A DNA stretch of 64,000 bases from Paeniglutamicibacter sulfureus (GTDB taxonomy: Bacteria > Actinomycetota > Actinomycetes > Actinomycetales > Micrococcaceae), in contig NZ_BAAAWO010000001.1 in the NCBI RefSeq assembly GCF_039535115.1, positions 4,464,001-4,528,000 on the forward strand, in the 5' to 3' direction. The translations under genes and the position numbers were made by a program. Below, piece by piece: positions 53,329 through 62,293 of this stretch. Below the pieces are notes generated by a model. That model did not search any database. It saw nothing but the letters and a program-made list of their open reading frames with translations, and was not told where the DNA came from. The first letter of the stretch is position 1. The number at the start of each line of letters is the position of its first letter.

Positions 53329-54450
53329 GTGAATGAACGGCTAAATCGCCTGGCAAATCTGCCCCTGCGAGAAAATCTTCAAGGTCTCGAACCCTACGGT
53401 GCTCCCCAAATTGACGTACCGATTCAGTTGAACGTCAATGAAAACACCCACCCGCTACCCGCGGAAGTGCATCGCGCCATTGTCGAAGAAGTCTCCGCGG
53501 CCGCCGTGGGATTGAACCGTTATCCCGACCGTGAATTCACCGAATTGCGTGAACGTCTTGCCGCGTTCCTGGGCCACGGGCTCGAAGCGGACAACATCTG
53601 GGCAGCCAACGGATCCAACGAAGTGCTCCAGCAAATCCTGCAGGCCTTCGGCGGGCCGGGCCGCACCGTCCTGAGTTTCCCTCCCACCTACTCCATGTAT
53701 CCGCTGCTGGCAGCAGGGACCGACACCACCTACGTTGCGGGAATCCGTTCCGAGGACTATGGACTTTCGGCGGAGGATGCGGCGGCACAGGTTCGTGAGG
53801 CCGCGCCGAACATTGTCATCCTGTGTTCGCCCAACAATCCCACCGGTACCGCGTTGGGACTCGACGTCGTCGAAGCCGTCTACGAAGCCGGCCGGGCCAG
53901 CAACGCCATCGTGATCGTTGACGAGGCCTACGCGGAGTTTGCCCACACCGGGACGCCTTCGGCGTTGTCCCTGCTGCCCGATCGCGAGCGGCTCATTGTC
54001 TCGCGCACCATGTCCAAGGCCTTCGCCTTGGCCGGAGCACGCCTCGGCTACCTTGCCGCGGCCCCGGAGGTCACCGACGCGATCCGCCTGGTGCGCCTGC
54101 CGTACCACCTTTCGGCGGTCACCCAGGCGACCGCGAATGCGGCGTTGAAGCACTCCGACATCCTGCTGGCCAACGTCGAGGCCATCAAGGTCCAGCGGGA
54201 CCGGATCGTCAACGAGCTCACGCGCATGGGGCTGCGCCCTGCCTCCAGCGATTCGAACTTCGTGTTCTTCGGGGGAGTCAAGGACACCAAGGCCATCTGG
54301 GAGGGCCTGCTGGAGGCCGGAGTGATCATCAGGGATGTCGGGATTCCCGGCCACCTTCGGGTCACCGCGGGCACCGAGGACGAAACCACCGCATTCCTTG
54401 TCCGTCTCGAGGAACTGCTCGATCAGGGTCCTCACACGCACTCACGCTAA
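53329..54450 (+). CDS. hisC: histidinol-phosphate aminotransferase
   Basis: HisC makes histidinol phosphate from imidazole acetol phosphate with glutamate. The 373-residue fold-type I PLP enzyme has LNVNENTHPLPAEV, the phosphate-binding ANGSNEVLQQIL, CSPNNPTGTAL, DEAYAEFA and the PLP-lysine in SRTMSKAFALAGARLGY (Lys230). The start is GTG at 53329. It opens the his cluster; hisB follows after about 110 bases, a gap in which I see no gene. Confidence 0.95.
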   Translation: MNERLNRLANLPLRENLQGLEPYGAPQIDVPIQLNVNENTHPLPAEVHRAIVEEVSAAAVGLNRYPDREFTELRERLAAFLGHGLEADNIWAANGSNEVLQQILQAFGGPGRTVLSFPPTYSMYPLLAAGTDTTYVAGIRSEDYGLSAEDAAAQVREAAPNIVILCSPNNPTGTALGLDVVEAVYEAGRASNAIVIVDEAYAEFAHTGTPSALSLLPDRERLIVSRTMSKAFALAGARLGYLAAAPEVTDAIRLVRLPYHLSAVTQATANAALKHSDILLANVEAIKVQRDRIVNELTRMGLRPASSDSNFVFFGGVKDTKAIWEGLLEAGVIIRDVGIPGHLRVTAGTEDETTAFLVRLEELLDQGPHTHSR

Positions 54451-54563
54451 ACTTGGTGGGGTGGCGCTGGACGCGGCGGGCGAATTTCACGAAATGCCCG
54501 GTCGCGCACGAGCCAGCCGCCGCACCACATCCTCGTCTCAACGCCTGATCTAAAGGAATGTGC

Positions 54564-55184
54564 ATGTCTGCCGAAAAACTCACGGGTCGTCGCGCTCGCC
54601 TCGAACGCATCACCAGCGAGTCCTCCGTCTTTGTCGAACTTGATCTGGACGGCACCGGCCGCTCGGAAATCAGCACCGGCGTCCCGTTCTACGACCACAT
54701 GCTGACCGCGCTTTCGAAGCATTCGCTGATCGACCTGACGGTGCGCGCCACCGGAGACATCCACATCGACGTGCACCACACCGTCGAAGACACCGCCATC
54801 ACCATTGGCGAGGTGCTGCGCACCGCCCTGGGAAACAAGGCGGGCATCACCCGCTTCGGCACCGCCTATGCCCCGCTGGACGAGGCCCTGGCACGCGCCG
54901 TTGTCGACATCTCCGGGCGCCCCTACCTGGTCCACGGCGGCGAGCCCGCAGGCCAGGAATACCACCTGATCGGCGGCCACTTCACGGGGTCGATGACCCG
55001 GCACGTCTTCGAGGCGCTGACCTTCCACGCCCAGATCTGTGCCCACATCGAGGTGCTTTCCGGACGCGACCCGCACCACATCGTCGAGGCCCAGTTCAAG
55101 GCATTTGCCCGTGCCCTGCGCGAAGCCGTGCAACCCGATGCCCGCATCGGCGACGCCATCCCGTCCACGAAGGGTGCGCTGTAG
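54564..55184 (+). CDS. hisB: imidazoleglycerol-phosphate dehydratase
   Basis: The enzyme dehydrates imidazole glycerol phosphate in histidine synthesis. The 206-residue protein has the metal-binding histidine motifs of the family: [50 protein letters not shown] and [17 protein letters not shown]. The ATG at 54564 ([11 protein letters not shown]) has AAAGGA six bases upstream; the ATG two codons earlier sits on top of that site and is unlikely. It abuts hisH with no gap. Confidence 0.96.
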   Translation: MSAEKLTGRRARLERITSESSVFVELDLDGTGRSEISTGVPFYDHMLTALSKHSLIDLTVRATGDIHIDVHHTVEDTAITIGEVLRTALGNKAGITRFGTAYAPLDEALARAVVDISGRPYLVHGGEPAGQEYHLIGGHFTGSMTRHVFEALTFHAQICAHIEVLSGRDPHHIVEAQFKAFARALREAVQPDARIGDAIPSTKGAL

Positions 55185-55820
55185 ATGGCGGCCAAGACAG
55201 TCACCGTCCTTGACTACGGTTCCGGCAACGTCCGCTCGGCCGTCAGGGCCCTTGAGGCAGCCGGCGCCGAGGTCAAGCTCTCGGCCAAGCCCGAGGACAT
55301 CCTGGAATGCGACGGGCTCTTTGTTCCCGGCGTCGGTGCCTTTGCCGCCGTCATGCAGGCACTGAAGGATGTCGGTGCCATCCGCTGGATCGGACGCCGC
55401 ATCGCCGGCGGTCGCCCGGTGCTCGGCGTCTGCGTCGGACACCAGGTCTTCTTTGACGAGGGCGTGGAACACGGGATCCGCACCCCGGGACTGGCCGAAT
55501 GGCCCGGCACCGTGGAGCTGCTCAAGGCCCCGGTCGTCCCGCACATGGGATGGAACACCGTTACCCCGCCGGCCGGAAGCAAGCTCTTTGCCGGTATCGA
55601 GGACGAGCGCTTCTACTTCGTGCACTCCTACGCGGTGCAGGAATGGAACTTCGACGTCGCCCAGCCCAAGATGGTCCCGCCGCAGGTCACCTGGGCCGAA
55701 CACGGCGTTCCCTTCATTGCCGGGATCGAGAACGGGCCCCTGTGCGCCCTGCAATTCCACCCGGAGAAGTCCGGCGAGGCCGGGGCCAAATTGCTGCGCA
55801 ACTGGTTGGGGACCCTCTAG
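55185..55820 (+). CDS. hisH: imidazole glycerol phosphate synthase subunit HisH
   Basis: HisH is the glutaminase half of IGP synthase and feeds ammonia to HisF, which is not in the window. The 211-residue class I amidotransferase has the oxyanion strand [16 protein letters not shown], nucleophile Cys83 in [15 protein letters not shown], and the catalytic His-Glu pair in [14 protein letters not shown]. It starts right after the hisB stop at ATG 55185 and is followed after three bases by a small membrane gene. Confidence 0.95.
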   Translation: MAAKTVTVLDYGSGNVRSAVRALEAAGAEVKLSAKPEDILECDGLFVPGVGAFAAVMQALKDVGAIRWIGRRIAGGRPVLGVCVGHQVFFDEGVEHGIRTPGLAEWPGTVELLKAPVVPHMGWNTVTPPAGSKLFAGIEDERFYFVHSYAVQEWNFDVAQPKMVPPQVTWAEHGVPFIAGIENGPLCALQFHPEKSGEAGAKLLRNWLGTL

Positions 55821-55823
55821 ACC

Positions 55824-55973
55824 ATGTGGTCCATCATCCTCATGGCGGTCGCCGGCCTGCTGGCCGGCGGAGCGCTCTCGCTGCGCCAGCAACGCGCCCA
55901 TATCTCCTGGATCATCGCCGCCTGGGTGCTGGCCGGGATGGCGCTCTTCGCAGCCTACGCCCTGACGCTTTAA
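55824..55973 (+). CDS. small membrane protein, 49 aa, inside the his operon
   Basis: An ATG at 55824, three bases after hisH, opens a 49-codon frame ending at TAA 55971-55973. The product has two hydrophobic helices, MWSIILMAVAGLLAGGALSL and ISWIIAAWVLAGMALFAAYA, joined by the polar turn RQQRAH. The clean two-helix hairpin, the tight spacing and the high-GC coding bias make it a real gene rather than a chance frame. I know no function; small genes of this kind are often found between hisH and hisA in Micrococcaceae. Confidence 0.7.
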   Translation: MWSIILMAVAGLLAGGALSLRQQRAHISWIIAAWVLAGMALFAAYALTL

Positions 55974-56060
55974 CCGGCACCCCCCACCGGCCGGCACGAT
56001 CGTTGCCGGACCCGCCTCGCATCACCCGGCCCCAATGCGCCGGCCCGGAAAAACCAAGGA

Positions 56061-56810
56061 ATGATCATGACCGAGAACCAAAACAACATCCTGGAATTGT
56101 TGCCCGCCGTGGACGTGGCCGACGGCCAGGCCGTGCGCCTGGTCCAGGGCGAGGCCGGATCCGAAACCGGATACGGCGACCCGCTTGAGGCAGCACTTGC
56201 GTGGCAGAACGCAGGAGCCGAATGGGTGCACCTGGTGGACCTGGACGCTGCCTTCGGCCGCGGCCACAACACCGAGATCCTGGGCCGCATTGCCAAGGAA
56301 CTGACCATCAAGGTCGAGCTCTCCGGCGGCATCCGCGACGACGAGTCCCTCGACCGCGCCCTGGAATTCGGCGCCACCCGTGTCAATCTGGGCACCGCCG
56401 CCCTGGAAAACCCGGAGTGGACCGCACGGGCCATCGCCCGCCACGGCGACAAGATCGCCGTGGGCCTGGACGTGCGCGGAACCACGCTGTCCGGCCGCGG
56501 CTGGACCAAGGAGGGCGGGGACATCTGGGAGGTCCTGGCCCGCCTGGAAGATGCCGGATGCGCCCGCTACGTGGTCACCGACGTGACCAAGGACGGAACG
56601 CTGCGCGGACCCAACGTCGAACTGCTCGCCGAAATGTGCAAGCGCACCGACAAGCCGGTCATCGCCTCCGGCGGCATCTCCAGCCTTGAGGACCTGCGCG
56701 TTTTGCGCGAACTGGTCCCCAACGGCGTTGAAGGCGCGATCGTGGGCAAGGCGCTGTACGCCGGCAAGTTCACCATGGCCGAAGCACTGGACGTGGCAGG
56801 CCGCCGCTAG
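56061..56810 (+). CDS. hisA: phosphoribosyl isomerase A (HisA/PriA)
   Basis: A 249-residue TIM-barrel isomerase. The first phosphate half reads [20 protein letters not shown], and the second has [20 protein letters not shown] and [16 protein letters not shown]. Actinobacterial members (PriA) also do the TrpF step of tryptophan synthesis; the sequence type fits PriA, but whether trpF is missing cannot be told from this window. Starts at ATG 56061 (MIMTENQ) or 56067. It ends the his unit before a strong hairpin. Confidence 0.93.
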   Translation: MIMTENQNNILELLPAVDVADGQAVRLVQGEAGSETGYGDPLEAALAWQNAGAEWVHLVDLDAAFGRGHNTEILGRIAKELTIKVELSGGIRDDESLDRALEFGATRVNLGTAALENPEWTARAIARHGDKIAVGLDVRGTTLSGRGWTKEGGDIWEVLARLEDAGCARYVVTDVTKDGTLRGPNVELLAEMCKRTDKPVIASGGISSLEDLRVLRELVPNGVEGAIVGKALYAGKFTMAEALDVAGRR

Positions 56811-56851
56811 GATCCAGCGGCCGCCGCTTTCGGGCGGCAACAGGCATCGAT

Positions 56852-56892
56852 CGGATGGGGGCACTGCCGCGTTGCGGCGCTGCCCCCATCCG
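56852..56892 (+). terminator. hairpin terminator after hisA
   Basis: CGGATGGGGGCA at 56852-56863 pairs with TGCCCCCATCCG at 56881-56892, extended by a mostly paired inner part around GTT. A smaller GCCGCC/GGGCGGC hairpin precedes it at about 56819-56838. Confidence 0.75.
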
Positions 56893-57025
56893 TGTCTCCG
56901 AGCGAGCTTCACCACACCGCCGGGGCGCCGGCACCCAACGAATCGGCCCGGCACATGGGCGCCCGGGCCACAGGCACCGAATCCCGCGATCCACCCCTGA
57001 CGTGGGCGCAAGATAGCATGTGCAT

Positions 57026-57940
57026 ATGAGCACGAATTCTCCTTCTTCCCCCGCCGGACAAGGCGCACAGCGCCACCTGCCCGGACATATCGCCGCCGCC
57101 CTGGCACGCGCCGGCGGGTCCGGAGATTCCGCGGGGCAAAGCTGGGAAGGCCGGGACCTCGGCGGCGAGGGAAACCCGCTGCACAACTTCGACAACGACA
57201 ACGGCCTGATCGACGCGCAGCTCAAGGCGGCCCTCGAGGGCCTCATCGCCGGAACCGGCACCGAGCAACAGGTCCATGCCGCCCTTGCAGGGGCCCGCGT
57301 CTACATCGCCGTCGTGGCCCAGCTGGCCGAAGGCGGCATGGGGGAACACGGCTTTGCCGAGGACAAGGAAGCCGACATGGCCCTGGTCACCCTCACGGCT
57401 CCCGACGGCCGGAAGGCCCTGCCGGTGTTCAGCAGTGTCGAGAACCTCCAGGCCTGGCATGCCGAGGCGCGCCCCGTGGCCGTCTACGCCCCGCGGGCTG
57501 CACTTTCGGCCGTGAGCGAGGAAGCCCAAATGCTGGTCCTGGACCCCGGCGCCGACTTCACTTTCGTGCTGCGCCGTCCGGGCATGTGGGCCCTTGCCCG
57601 GCAAGAGGACTGGACCCCCAGCTACCTCAGCGAGGAGCTGGCAGCCGTGGTTGCCGAACAGGCAGCGAGCGAAGCGGCACTAGCCGCGATCCACATGGCA
57701 CCGGGACGCGGGGTGGGGTCGCGCACCGCCGCAGGCACGTCCGTGCCCGGTGGGGGTTCCGGACCGGAACTGCGCCTTGAATTCACCTTCCGCCCGGGTA
57801 TCGACGAGGCAGGGGCCCGCGAGTGCGTCTCGCGGATCCACGCTCGGTTGTCGGCCAACCAGGACTTTGCCCACAATGTCGATTCGCTCGAGGTTGCCCT
57901 GAAGGCAGGACCAACCTCGGATCCCGGTACGCCGGCATGA
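57026..57940 (+). CDS. SseB family protein
   Basis: A 304-residue protein of the SseB N-terminal domain family. The recognisable part runs LEGLIAGTGTEQQVHAALAG, VYIAVVAQ, MALVTLTAPDGRKALPVFSS and VENLQAWHAEARPVAVY, ending in AQMLVLDPGADFTFVLRRPG, the usual SseB order. A Ser/Gly-rich head and a linker (VPGGGSGPE) flank it. The role of such proteins in actinobacteria is unknown. The ATG at 57026 is chosen over a GTG two codons upstream. It overlaps the MFS gene by ATGA. Confidence 0.85.
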   Translation: MSTNSPSSPAGQGAQRHLPGHIAAALARAGGSGDSAGQSWEGRDLGGEGNPLHNFDNDNGLIDAQLKAALEGLIAGTGTEQQVHAALAGARVYIAVVAQLAEGGMGEHGFAEDKEADMALVTLTAPDGRKALPVFSSVENLQAWHAEARPVAVYAPRAALSAVSEEAQMLVLDPGADFTFVLRRPGMWALARQEDWTPSYLSEELAAVVAEQAASEAALAAIHMAPGRGVGSRTAAGTSVPGGGSGPELRLEFTFRPGIDEAGARECVSRIHARLSANQDFAHNVDSLEVALKAGPTSDPGTPA

Positions 57941-59280
57941 AATTCGGTCGCTACGGCCAGTTGCTGCGGCAGCCGGGTGTGGCTCCGCTGCTGCTGATCG
58001 GCATGGTGGCCCGGCTTCCGCACGCCACGGTCGGCCTGCTCCTATTGCTGCACCTGGTCAACGAACTGGGACTTGACTGGGGCCCGGCCGGTCTCGTGGT
58101 CGGGCTGATGACCATTGGCATCGCCCTGGGCGCACCTTGGCGCGGACACGTGGTGGACATGTACGGGCTGCGTCGGGCGCTGATTCCCTCCATCATCGCC
58201 GAAGCCGTGGTGTGGAGCATCGTTCCCCAGGTCTCCTTCACCTGGGTGCTGCCACTCGTGTTCCTCGGCGGACTCTTTTCCCTGCCGGTCTTCTCCGTGG
58301 TCCGCACCGCCCTGGGCGTGATGACCACGGGGGAGACCCGGCGGTCGGCCTTCGCCCTGGATGCGATGGGCACCGAACTGGTTTTCATCGTCGGACCGGC
58401 GACAGCGGGGATCGTGGCCACATCACTGGACACCACCGTCGGGATGATCGGGATCGCCGCCGCGGCATCGCTCAGCGGCGTGGCGCTGATGATCCTGAAT
58501 CCGCCCACCCGGTCCGGCCAGCCCGGAGCCGTGGCCACCCAGGCCAACCCGCACGAGGAACGCCTCGGGGCCGAGGCCTCGCTGATCGCCGCCGGACCCG
58601 GCGGCCTGGCAGAGGTCGAGGGCGAGTTGATCCTGGCCGGGGCCAAGTCGACGCGGGCGCGCATCTCCGCCCGCGGACGCGGCTTCCGTCACAAGTTCGG
58701 ATGGGTCAGTGCCTCGGTGATCGCGGTGTTCATTGCAGCCTCCGGCGCGGGGCTGCTGCTCTCGGGCACCGAGGTCGGCATCATTTCGCTTCTCGACGCG
58801 CAGCACAGCGAGGGCCAGCTGGGAATCGTCTTCCTCTTCTGGTGCGGCGCCTCGCTGGTGGGCGGGCTGATCTACGGCAGCCAGAACCGGCGCATCTCAC
58901 CGATTGTGCTGTTGCTGGCCATGGCGGTGCTCACCGTCCCGATGGCGTTCGCCACCGGCACCTGGTCGCTGGCCCTGCTCTCGATCCTGCCCGGCATGCT
59001 GTGCGCGCCGGTGCTCTCGGCGGCCTCGGAATGGTTGACCGACCTGGTGGCGGAAAAGCGGCGCGGGGAGGCCATGGGCTGGTACGGCTCGGCATTGACC
59101 ACCGGCACGGCACTGGGTTCGCCCATCACCGGTGCCACCGTGGACTCGTTCGGTGCAAACGCGGGATTCATCGTGGTCGGTGCCATTGCCGCCGTGGTGT
59201 GCGCGGTGGCGTTGGTGGCACAGCAGGTGCGCCGGCGCCGGGCCACGACCCGGGCACGCACACTCATCCAGGACGCATAA
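57937..59280 (+). CDS. MFS transporter
   Basis: A 447-residue major facilitator with about twelve membrane segments. The first half has LHLVNELGLDWGPAGLVVGL and the loop GAPWRGHVVDMYGLRRALIP; a long charged loop near residues 195-245 divides the halves. The ATG at 57937 overlaps the sseB stop, so the two are coupled. Pairs of sseB and this MFS type recur after hisA in Micrococcaceae. The substrate is unknown; an efflux role is likely for this group. Confidence 0.87.
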   Translation: MKFGRYGQLLRQPGVAPLLLIGMVARLPHATVGLLLLLHLVNELGLDWGPAGLVVGLMTIGIALGAPWRGHVVDMYGLRRALIPSIIAEAVVWSIVPQVSFTWVLPLVFLGGLFSLPVFSVVRTALGVMTTGETRRSAFALDAMGTELVFIVGPATAGIVATSLDTTVGMIGIAAAASLSGVALMILNPPTRSGQPGAVATQANPHEERLGAEASLIAAGPGGLAEVEGELILAGAKSTRARISARGRGFRHKFGWVSASVIAVFIAASGAGLLLSGTEVGIISLLDAQHSEGQLGIVFLFWCGASLVGGLIYGSQNRRISPIVLLLAMAVLTVPMAFATGTWSLALLSILPGMLCAPVLSAASEWLTDLVAEKRRGEAMGWYGSALTTGTALGSPITGATVDSFGANAGFIVVGAIAAVVCAVALVAQQVRRRRATTRARTLIQDA

Positions 59281-59295
59281 GCCGGGGGACAAACA

Positions 59296-59327
59296 AAAAA
59301 TGCCCCGCCGTGAAGCGGGGCATTTTT
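59296..59327. terminator. bidirectional rho-independent terminator
   Basis: AAAAATGCCCCGC at 59296-59308 pairs with GCGGGGCATTTTT at 59315-59327 on a six-base loop, giving T-runs for both strands, between the MFS gene and the convergent DUF1844 gene. Confidence 0.92.
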
Positions 59328-59432
59328 CGGCACTGCGGCCGGGAGGAACAAGTCGGTGCCGGCTGCCCGGAACCACTCTGTGATCAACCTCTCGACCGCA
59401 AGCCGCCAAAATCTTGCAGTGTTACGCGGGTG

Positions 59433-59798
59433 TTAGTTCACCGGGCCGGTGAGCTTTTCGCCCGGGCCCTTGCCCGGCTCGTCCGGGAAGGTCGAGGCTT
59501 CGCGGAAGGCAAGCTGCAGCGAACGCAGGCCGTCGCGCAAAGGACCGGCGTGCTGGGAGCCGATTTCCGGGGATGCGGAGACGACCAAACCTGCAAGGGC
59601 GGTGATGAGCTTGCGGGCCTCGTCAAGGTCCTTCAGCTCTTCGGCGTCGTTGCCCTCGGCCAGTCCGCATTTGACTGCGGCGGCGCTCATGAGGTGAACG
59701 GCGGCGGTGGTGATGATTTCAACGGCTGCCACCTCGGCGATGTCGCGGATCTCGTTGGTGGCGTTGTTGGAGTCCGGATTGGTTTCAGGGGTGCTCAT
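59433..59798 (-). CDS. DUF1844 family protein
   Basis: A 121-residue protein conserved in actinobacteria next to infC. The DUF1844 core is IAEVAAVEIITTAAVHLMSA then CGLAEGNDAEELKDLDEARK and LITALAGLVV. The ATG at 59798 (MSTPETNPDSN) follows GGAAAG-type purines; the frame runs on to 59870 without support. It is divergent from infC. The function is unknown; the core is one helical bundle with a conserved Asp-Glu-Ala-Arg turn. Confidence 0.88.
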   Translation of the reverse strand: MSTPETNPDSNNATNEIRDIAEVAAVEIITTAAVHLMSAAAVKCGLAEGNDAEELKDLDEARKLITALAGLVVSASPEIGSQHAGPLRDGLRSLQLAFREASTFPDEPGKGPGEKLTGPVN

Positions 59799-60070
59799 AC
59801 TGCTAAGCTTTCCATAGACCGACTGAATCCGTGTACTTGGATGCGCCGCCCACCGGGTGGATGTGACCAAGGAGCCATGGAACCAGTACGCAAGTGGAGG
59901 CCACTCCCACCCGCAGCAGCCGAATCAGGCGGCCGGGTAAGTTCGGTGCCGATGACCCCGCGGGGTTCGTTGGCTGGATGAATTTTCATCGATCGAATCT
60001 GGGGCCTTCGCCTGCACATGCAGCCGAGGGCCTTTCCTTTTGCTGCGGTGGCCTCGAACTTCGAACTACT

Positions 60071-60085
60071 CAGGAGCAACACATT
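60071..60085 (+). promoter_or_regulatory. infC: ribosome site and ATT start of infC
   Basis: CAGGAG at 60071-60076 lies six bases before ATT (60083-60085), which begins [14 protein letters not shown], the normal start of IF3. The nearest upstream ATG in frame would add a non-family segment. An ATT start is the classic device by which IF3 limits its own translation. Confidence 0.85.
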
Positions 60086-61093
60086 AGCGATCCACGCATT
60101 AATGATCGAATCCGCGTCCCAGAGGTGCGGCTTGTCGGCCCTGCCGGTGAACAGGTTGGCATTGTCCGTATTGAGGATGCACTTCGTCTTGCCGTCGAGT
60201 CCGACCTTGATCTCGTGGAGGTGGCGCCTACCGCCAAGCCTCCCGTGTGCAAGTTGATGGACTTCGGAAAGTACAAGTACGAGGCTGCAGTCAAGGCACG
60301 TGAAACGCGCAAGAACCAGACGAACACCGTGCTGAAGGAAATTCGTTTCCGTCTGAAGATCGACACGCACGACTACGAAACCAAGGTCGGACACGCCCTT
60401 CGCTTCCTGGGCGCCGGTGACAAGGTCAAGGCCATGATCCAGTTCCGTGGCCGCGAACAGCAGCGTCCGGAAATGGGCATTCGTCTGTTGAACAAGTTTG
60501 CCGAGGCAGTTGCCGAGGTTGGCTTGGTTGAGTCGACGCCACGTATCGATGGCCGAAACATGGTCATGGTTGTCGGGCCTCTCAAGAACAAGGCAGAGGC
60601 CAAGGCCGAAGCCCGTCGCTTGGAACAGCGCGATGCCGACAAGGCCAAGGCAGCCAACCCGAAGGCCAAGATGGACACCTCGGAGCCCCAGGGCGAGATC
60701 GGCGGCTCCGTTGCCGATGTCATCGAGTCGGACATCATGGAAAAGCTTGCCAAGGTACGTGCGGAGGCAGCGGCTGAAGAGGCCGCAGCAGCCGCGGCAC
60801 CAAAGGTCGCCCCGGTCAGGACAGCCCCAGCAGCGGCCAAGGCCCCTGTCAGGTCGGCACCCGCCCGCGAGACTTCCAGCCGTCCGGCAGCCTCAAAGGC
60901 ACCGGCAGCAGCACGTCCGGCGGTCAGCAGGCCGGCAGCGGCAGCGGCCCCCAAGCCAGCCGTCGCAGCCAAGCCGGCAGCGGCACCGAAGCCAATGGCC
61001 GTTCCCAAGCCAATGGCCATGCCACCAAAGCCTGCGGGCAAGCCGGGTCCGAAGCCCGCAACCCGCGCGCCCAAGCCCGGGACGACCAAGTAA
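60083..61093 (+). CDS. infC: translation initiation factor IF-3
   Basis: IF3 checks start codons and keeps 30S subunits free. Residues 1-80 form the N-domain ([40 protein letters not shown]) and about 81-175 the C-domain ([20 protein letters not shown], then [17 protein letters not shown]). The last 160 residues are an Ala/Pro/Lys-rich extension (repeated [21 protein letters not shown] units), roughly doubling the usual 175-200 length; such tails occur in Micrococcaceae. Start is ATT, implying self-control. It heads the infC-rpmI-rplT operon. Confidence 0.94.
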   Translation: MSDPRINDRIRVPEVRLVGPAGEQVGIVRIEDALRLAVESDLDLVEVAPTAKPPVCKLMDFGKYKYEAAVKARETRKNQTNTVLKEIRFRLKIDTHDYETKVGHALRFLGAGDKVKAMIQFRGREQQRPEMGIRLLNKFAEAVAEVGLVESTPRIDGRNMVMVVGPLKNKAEAKAEARRLEQRDADKAKAANPKAKMDTSEPQGEIGGSVADVIESDIMEKLAKVRAEAAAEEAAAAAAPKVAPVRTAPAAAKAPVRSAPARETSSRPAASKAPAAARPAVSRPAAAAAPKPAVAAKPAAAPKPMAVPKPMAMPPKPAGKPGPKPATRAPKPGTTK

Positions 61094-61216
61094 GGTCGCC
61101 CCGAGCAGGGCAGCTCGCAAGAGCAACACCAGAACCACGGATTCCCCCAAACGCGGGAGTCCGCACGATCCCCCGGTCCGAAAGGATCCCGGGAGCAAGT
61201 AAGGAGAACGGCGGAT

Positions 61217-61411
61217 ATGCCGAAGTTCAAGACCCACAGTGGCGCCAAGAAGCGCTTCAAGCTCACCGGTAGCGGCAAGCTCGTGCGCCAGCAGGCCAAC
61301 CGCCGCCACTACCTGGAGCACAAGTCCTCCCGCATCACCCGTCGCCTGGCATCTGACCAGTTGGTCGCCAAGGCGGACGTCAAGACCATCAAGCGGATGC
61401 TCGGTCTCTAA
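61217..61411 (+). CDS. rpmI: 50S ribosomal protein L35
   Basis: A 64-residue basic protein, the normal L35 length. It begins [20 protein letters not shown] and ends [10 protein letters not shown], with [20 protein letters not shown] between, all L35 signatures. The ATG at 61217 has AAGGAG about 11 bases upstream. It is the middle gene of infC-rpmI-rplT. Confidence 0.98.
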   Translation: MPKFKTHSGAKKRFKLTGSGKLVRQQANRRHYLEHKSSRITRRLASDQLVAKADVKTIKRMLGL

Positions 61412-61517
61412 CACCAGTCCGTCTTGGGAATCCTGATCCTGGATTCCCGACCACATAAAGATTTTTTGCCGGCCCAATATTTGAGGCCAGGCGGAACAGA
61501 AACAAAGGAGTACACAC

Positions 61518-62207
61518 GTGGCACGTGTGAAGCGGGCAGTAAACGCCCATAAGAAGCGTCGCGTCATTCTTGAACGCGCCAAGGGCTACCGCGGTCAGCG
61601 TTCGCGCTTGTACCGCAAGGCCAAGGAGCAGCTGCTCCACTCGTTCGTCTACAGCTACGGCGACCGCCGCAAGCGCAAGGGTGACTTCCGTCGCCTCTGG
61701 ATCCAGCGCATCAACGCTGCATCCCGCGCCAACGACCTGACCTACAACCGCCTGATCCAGGGCCTGAAGGCTGCGTCGGTCGAGGTTGACCGCCGCATGC
61801 TGGCCGAGCTGGCTGTTTCGGATGCCAAGGCTTTCGCCGTACTGGTTGCAGTTGCCAAGCAGGCCCTCCCGGCCGATGTCAACGCCCCCAAGGCCGCCGC
61901 CGCAGCTCCGGTTGCACCGGCCAAGAAGGCTCCGGCCAAGAAGGCTGCCGTTGCAGCCCCGGCAGCAGAGGGTACCCCGGCCGAAAAGGCCGAGGCCGCC
62001 GGTGCCGTCAAGGGTGTCGAGGGTGAAGAGGCTCCGGCCGGATTCATCATCAAGGGCAACGCCGGTTCCAACAAGTACCACGTCCCGGGTTCGACCTGGT
62101 TCGACCAGACTGTTGCCGAATACTGGTTCAACAGCATTGAGTCTGCCAAGGCAGCCGGCTTCGAGCCTGCAGGCGGCGAATCCCGCCAGCAGATCAAGGA
62201 CGCCTAG
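61518..62207 (+). CDS. rplT: 50S ribosomal protein L20 with C-terminal extension
   Basis: Residues 1-125 are ordinary L20 ([60 protein letters not shown]). L20 normally ends there. Here an Ala/Lys/Pro linker ([17 protein letters not shown]) leads to a 57-residue extra domain, [20 protein letters not shown] then [20 protein letters not shown] and FEPAGG, which matches the actinobacterial 'sunset' domain also seen appended to other ribosomal proteins. The GTG at 61518 follows AAAGGAG at seven bases. The gene is closed by a 17-bp hairpin. Confidence 0.96.
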   Translation: MARVKRAVNAHKKRRVILERAKGYRGQRSRLYRKAKEQLLHSFVYSYGDRRKRKGDFRRLWIQRINAASRANDLTYNRLIQGLKAASVEVDRRMLAELAVSDAKAFAVLVAVAKQALPADVNAPKAAAAAPVAPAKKAPAKKAAVAAPAAEGTPAEKAEAAGAVKGVEGEEAPAGFIIKGNAGSNKYHVPGSTWFDQTVAEYWFNSIESAKAAGFEPAGGESRQQIKDA

Positions 62208-62231
62208 TCCTTGAGCTCATAAAGCTCTAGT

Positions 62232-62269
62232 CCAAAGGGACGGAATCGTTGGCGATTCCGTCCCTTTGG
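62232..62269 (+). terminator. terminator after rplT
   Basis: A perfect 17-bp stem, CCAAAGGGACGGAATCG at 62232-62248 with 62253-62269, closes on TTGG. It separates the ribosomal operon from the methyltransferase gene 24 bases on. Confidence 0.85.
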
Positions 62270-62293
62270 CGTATCCCCGGTAAAGTCATTCCC

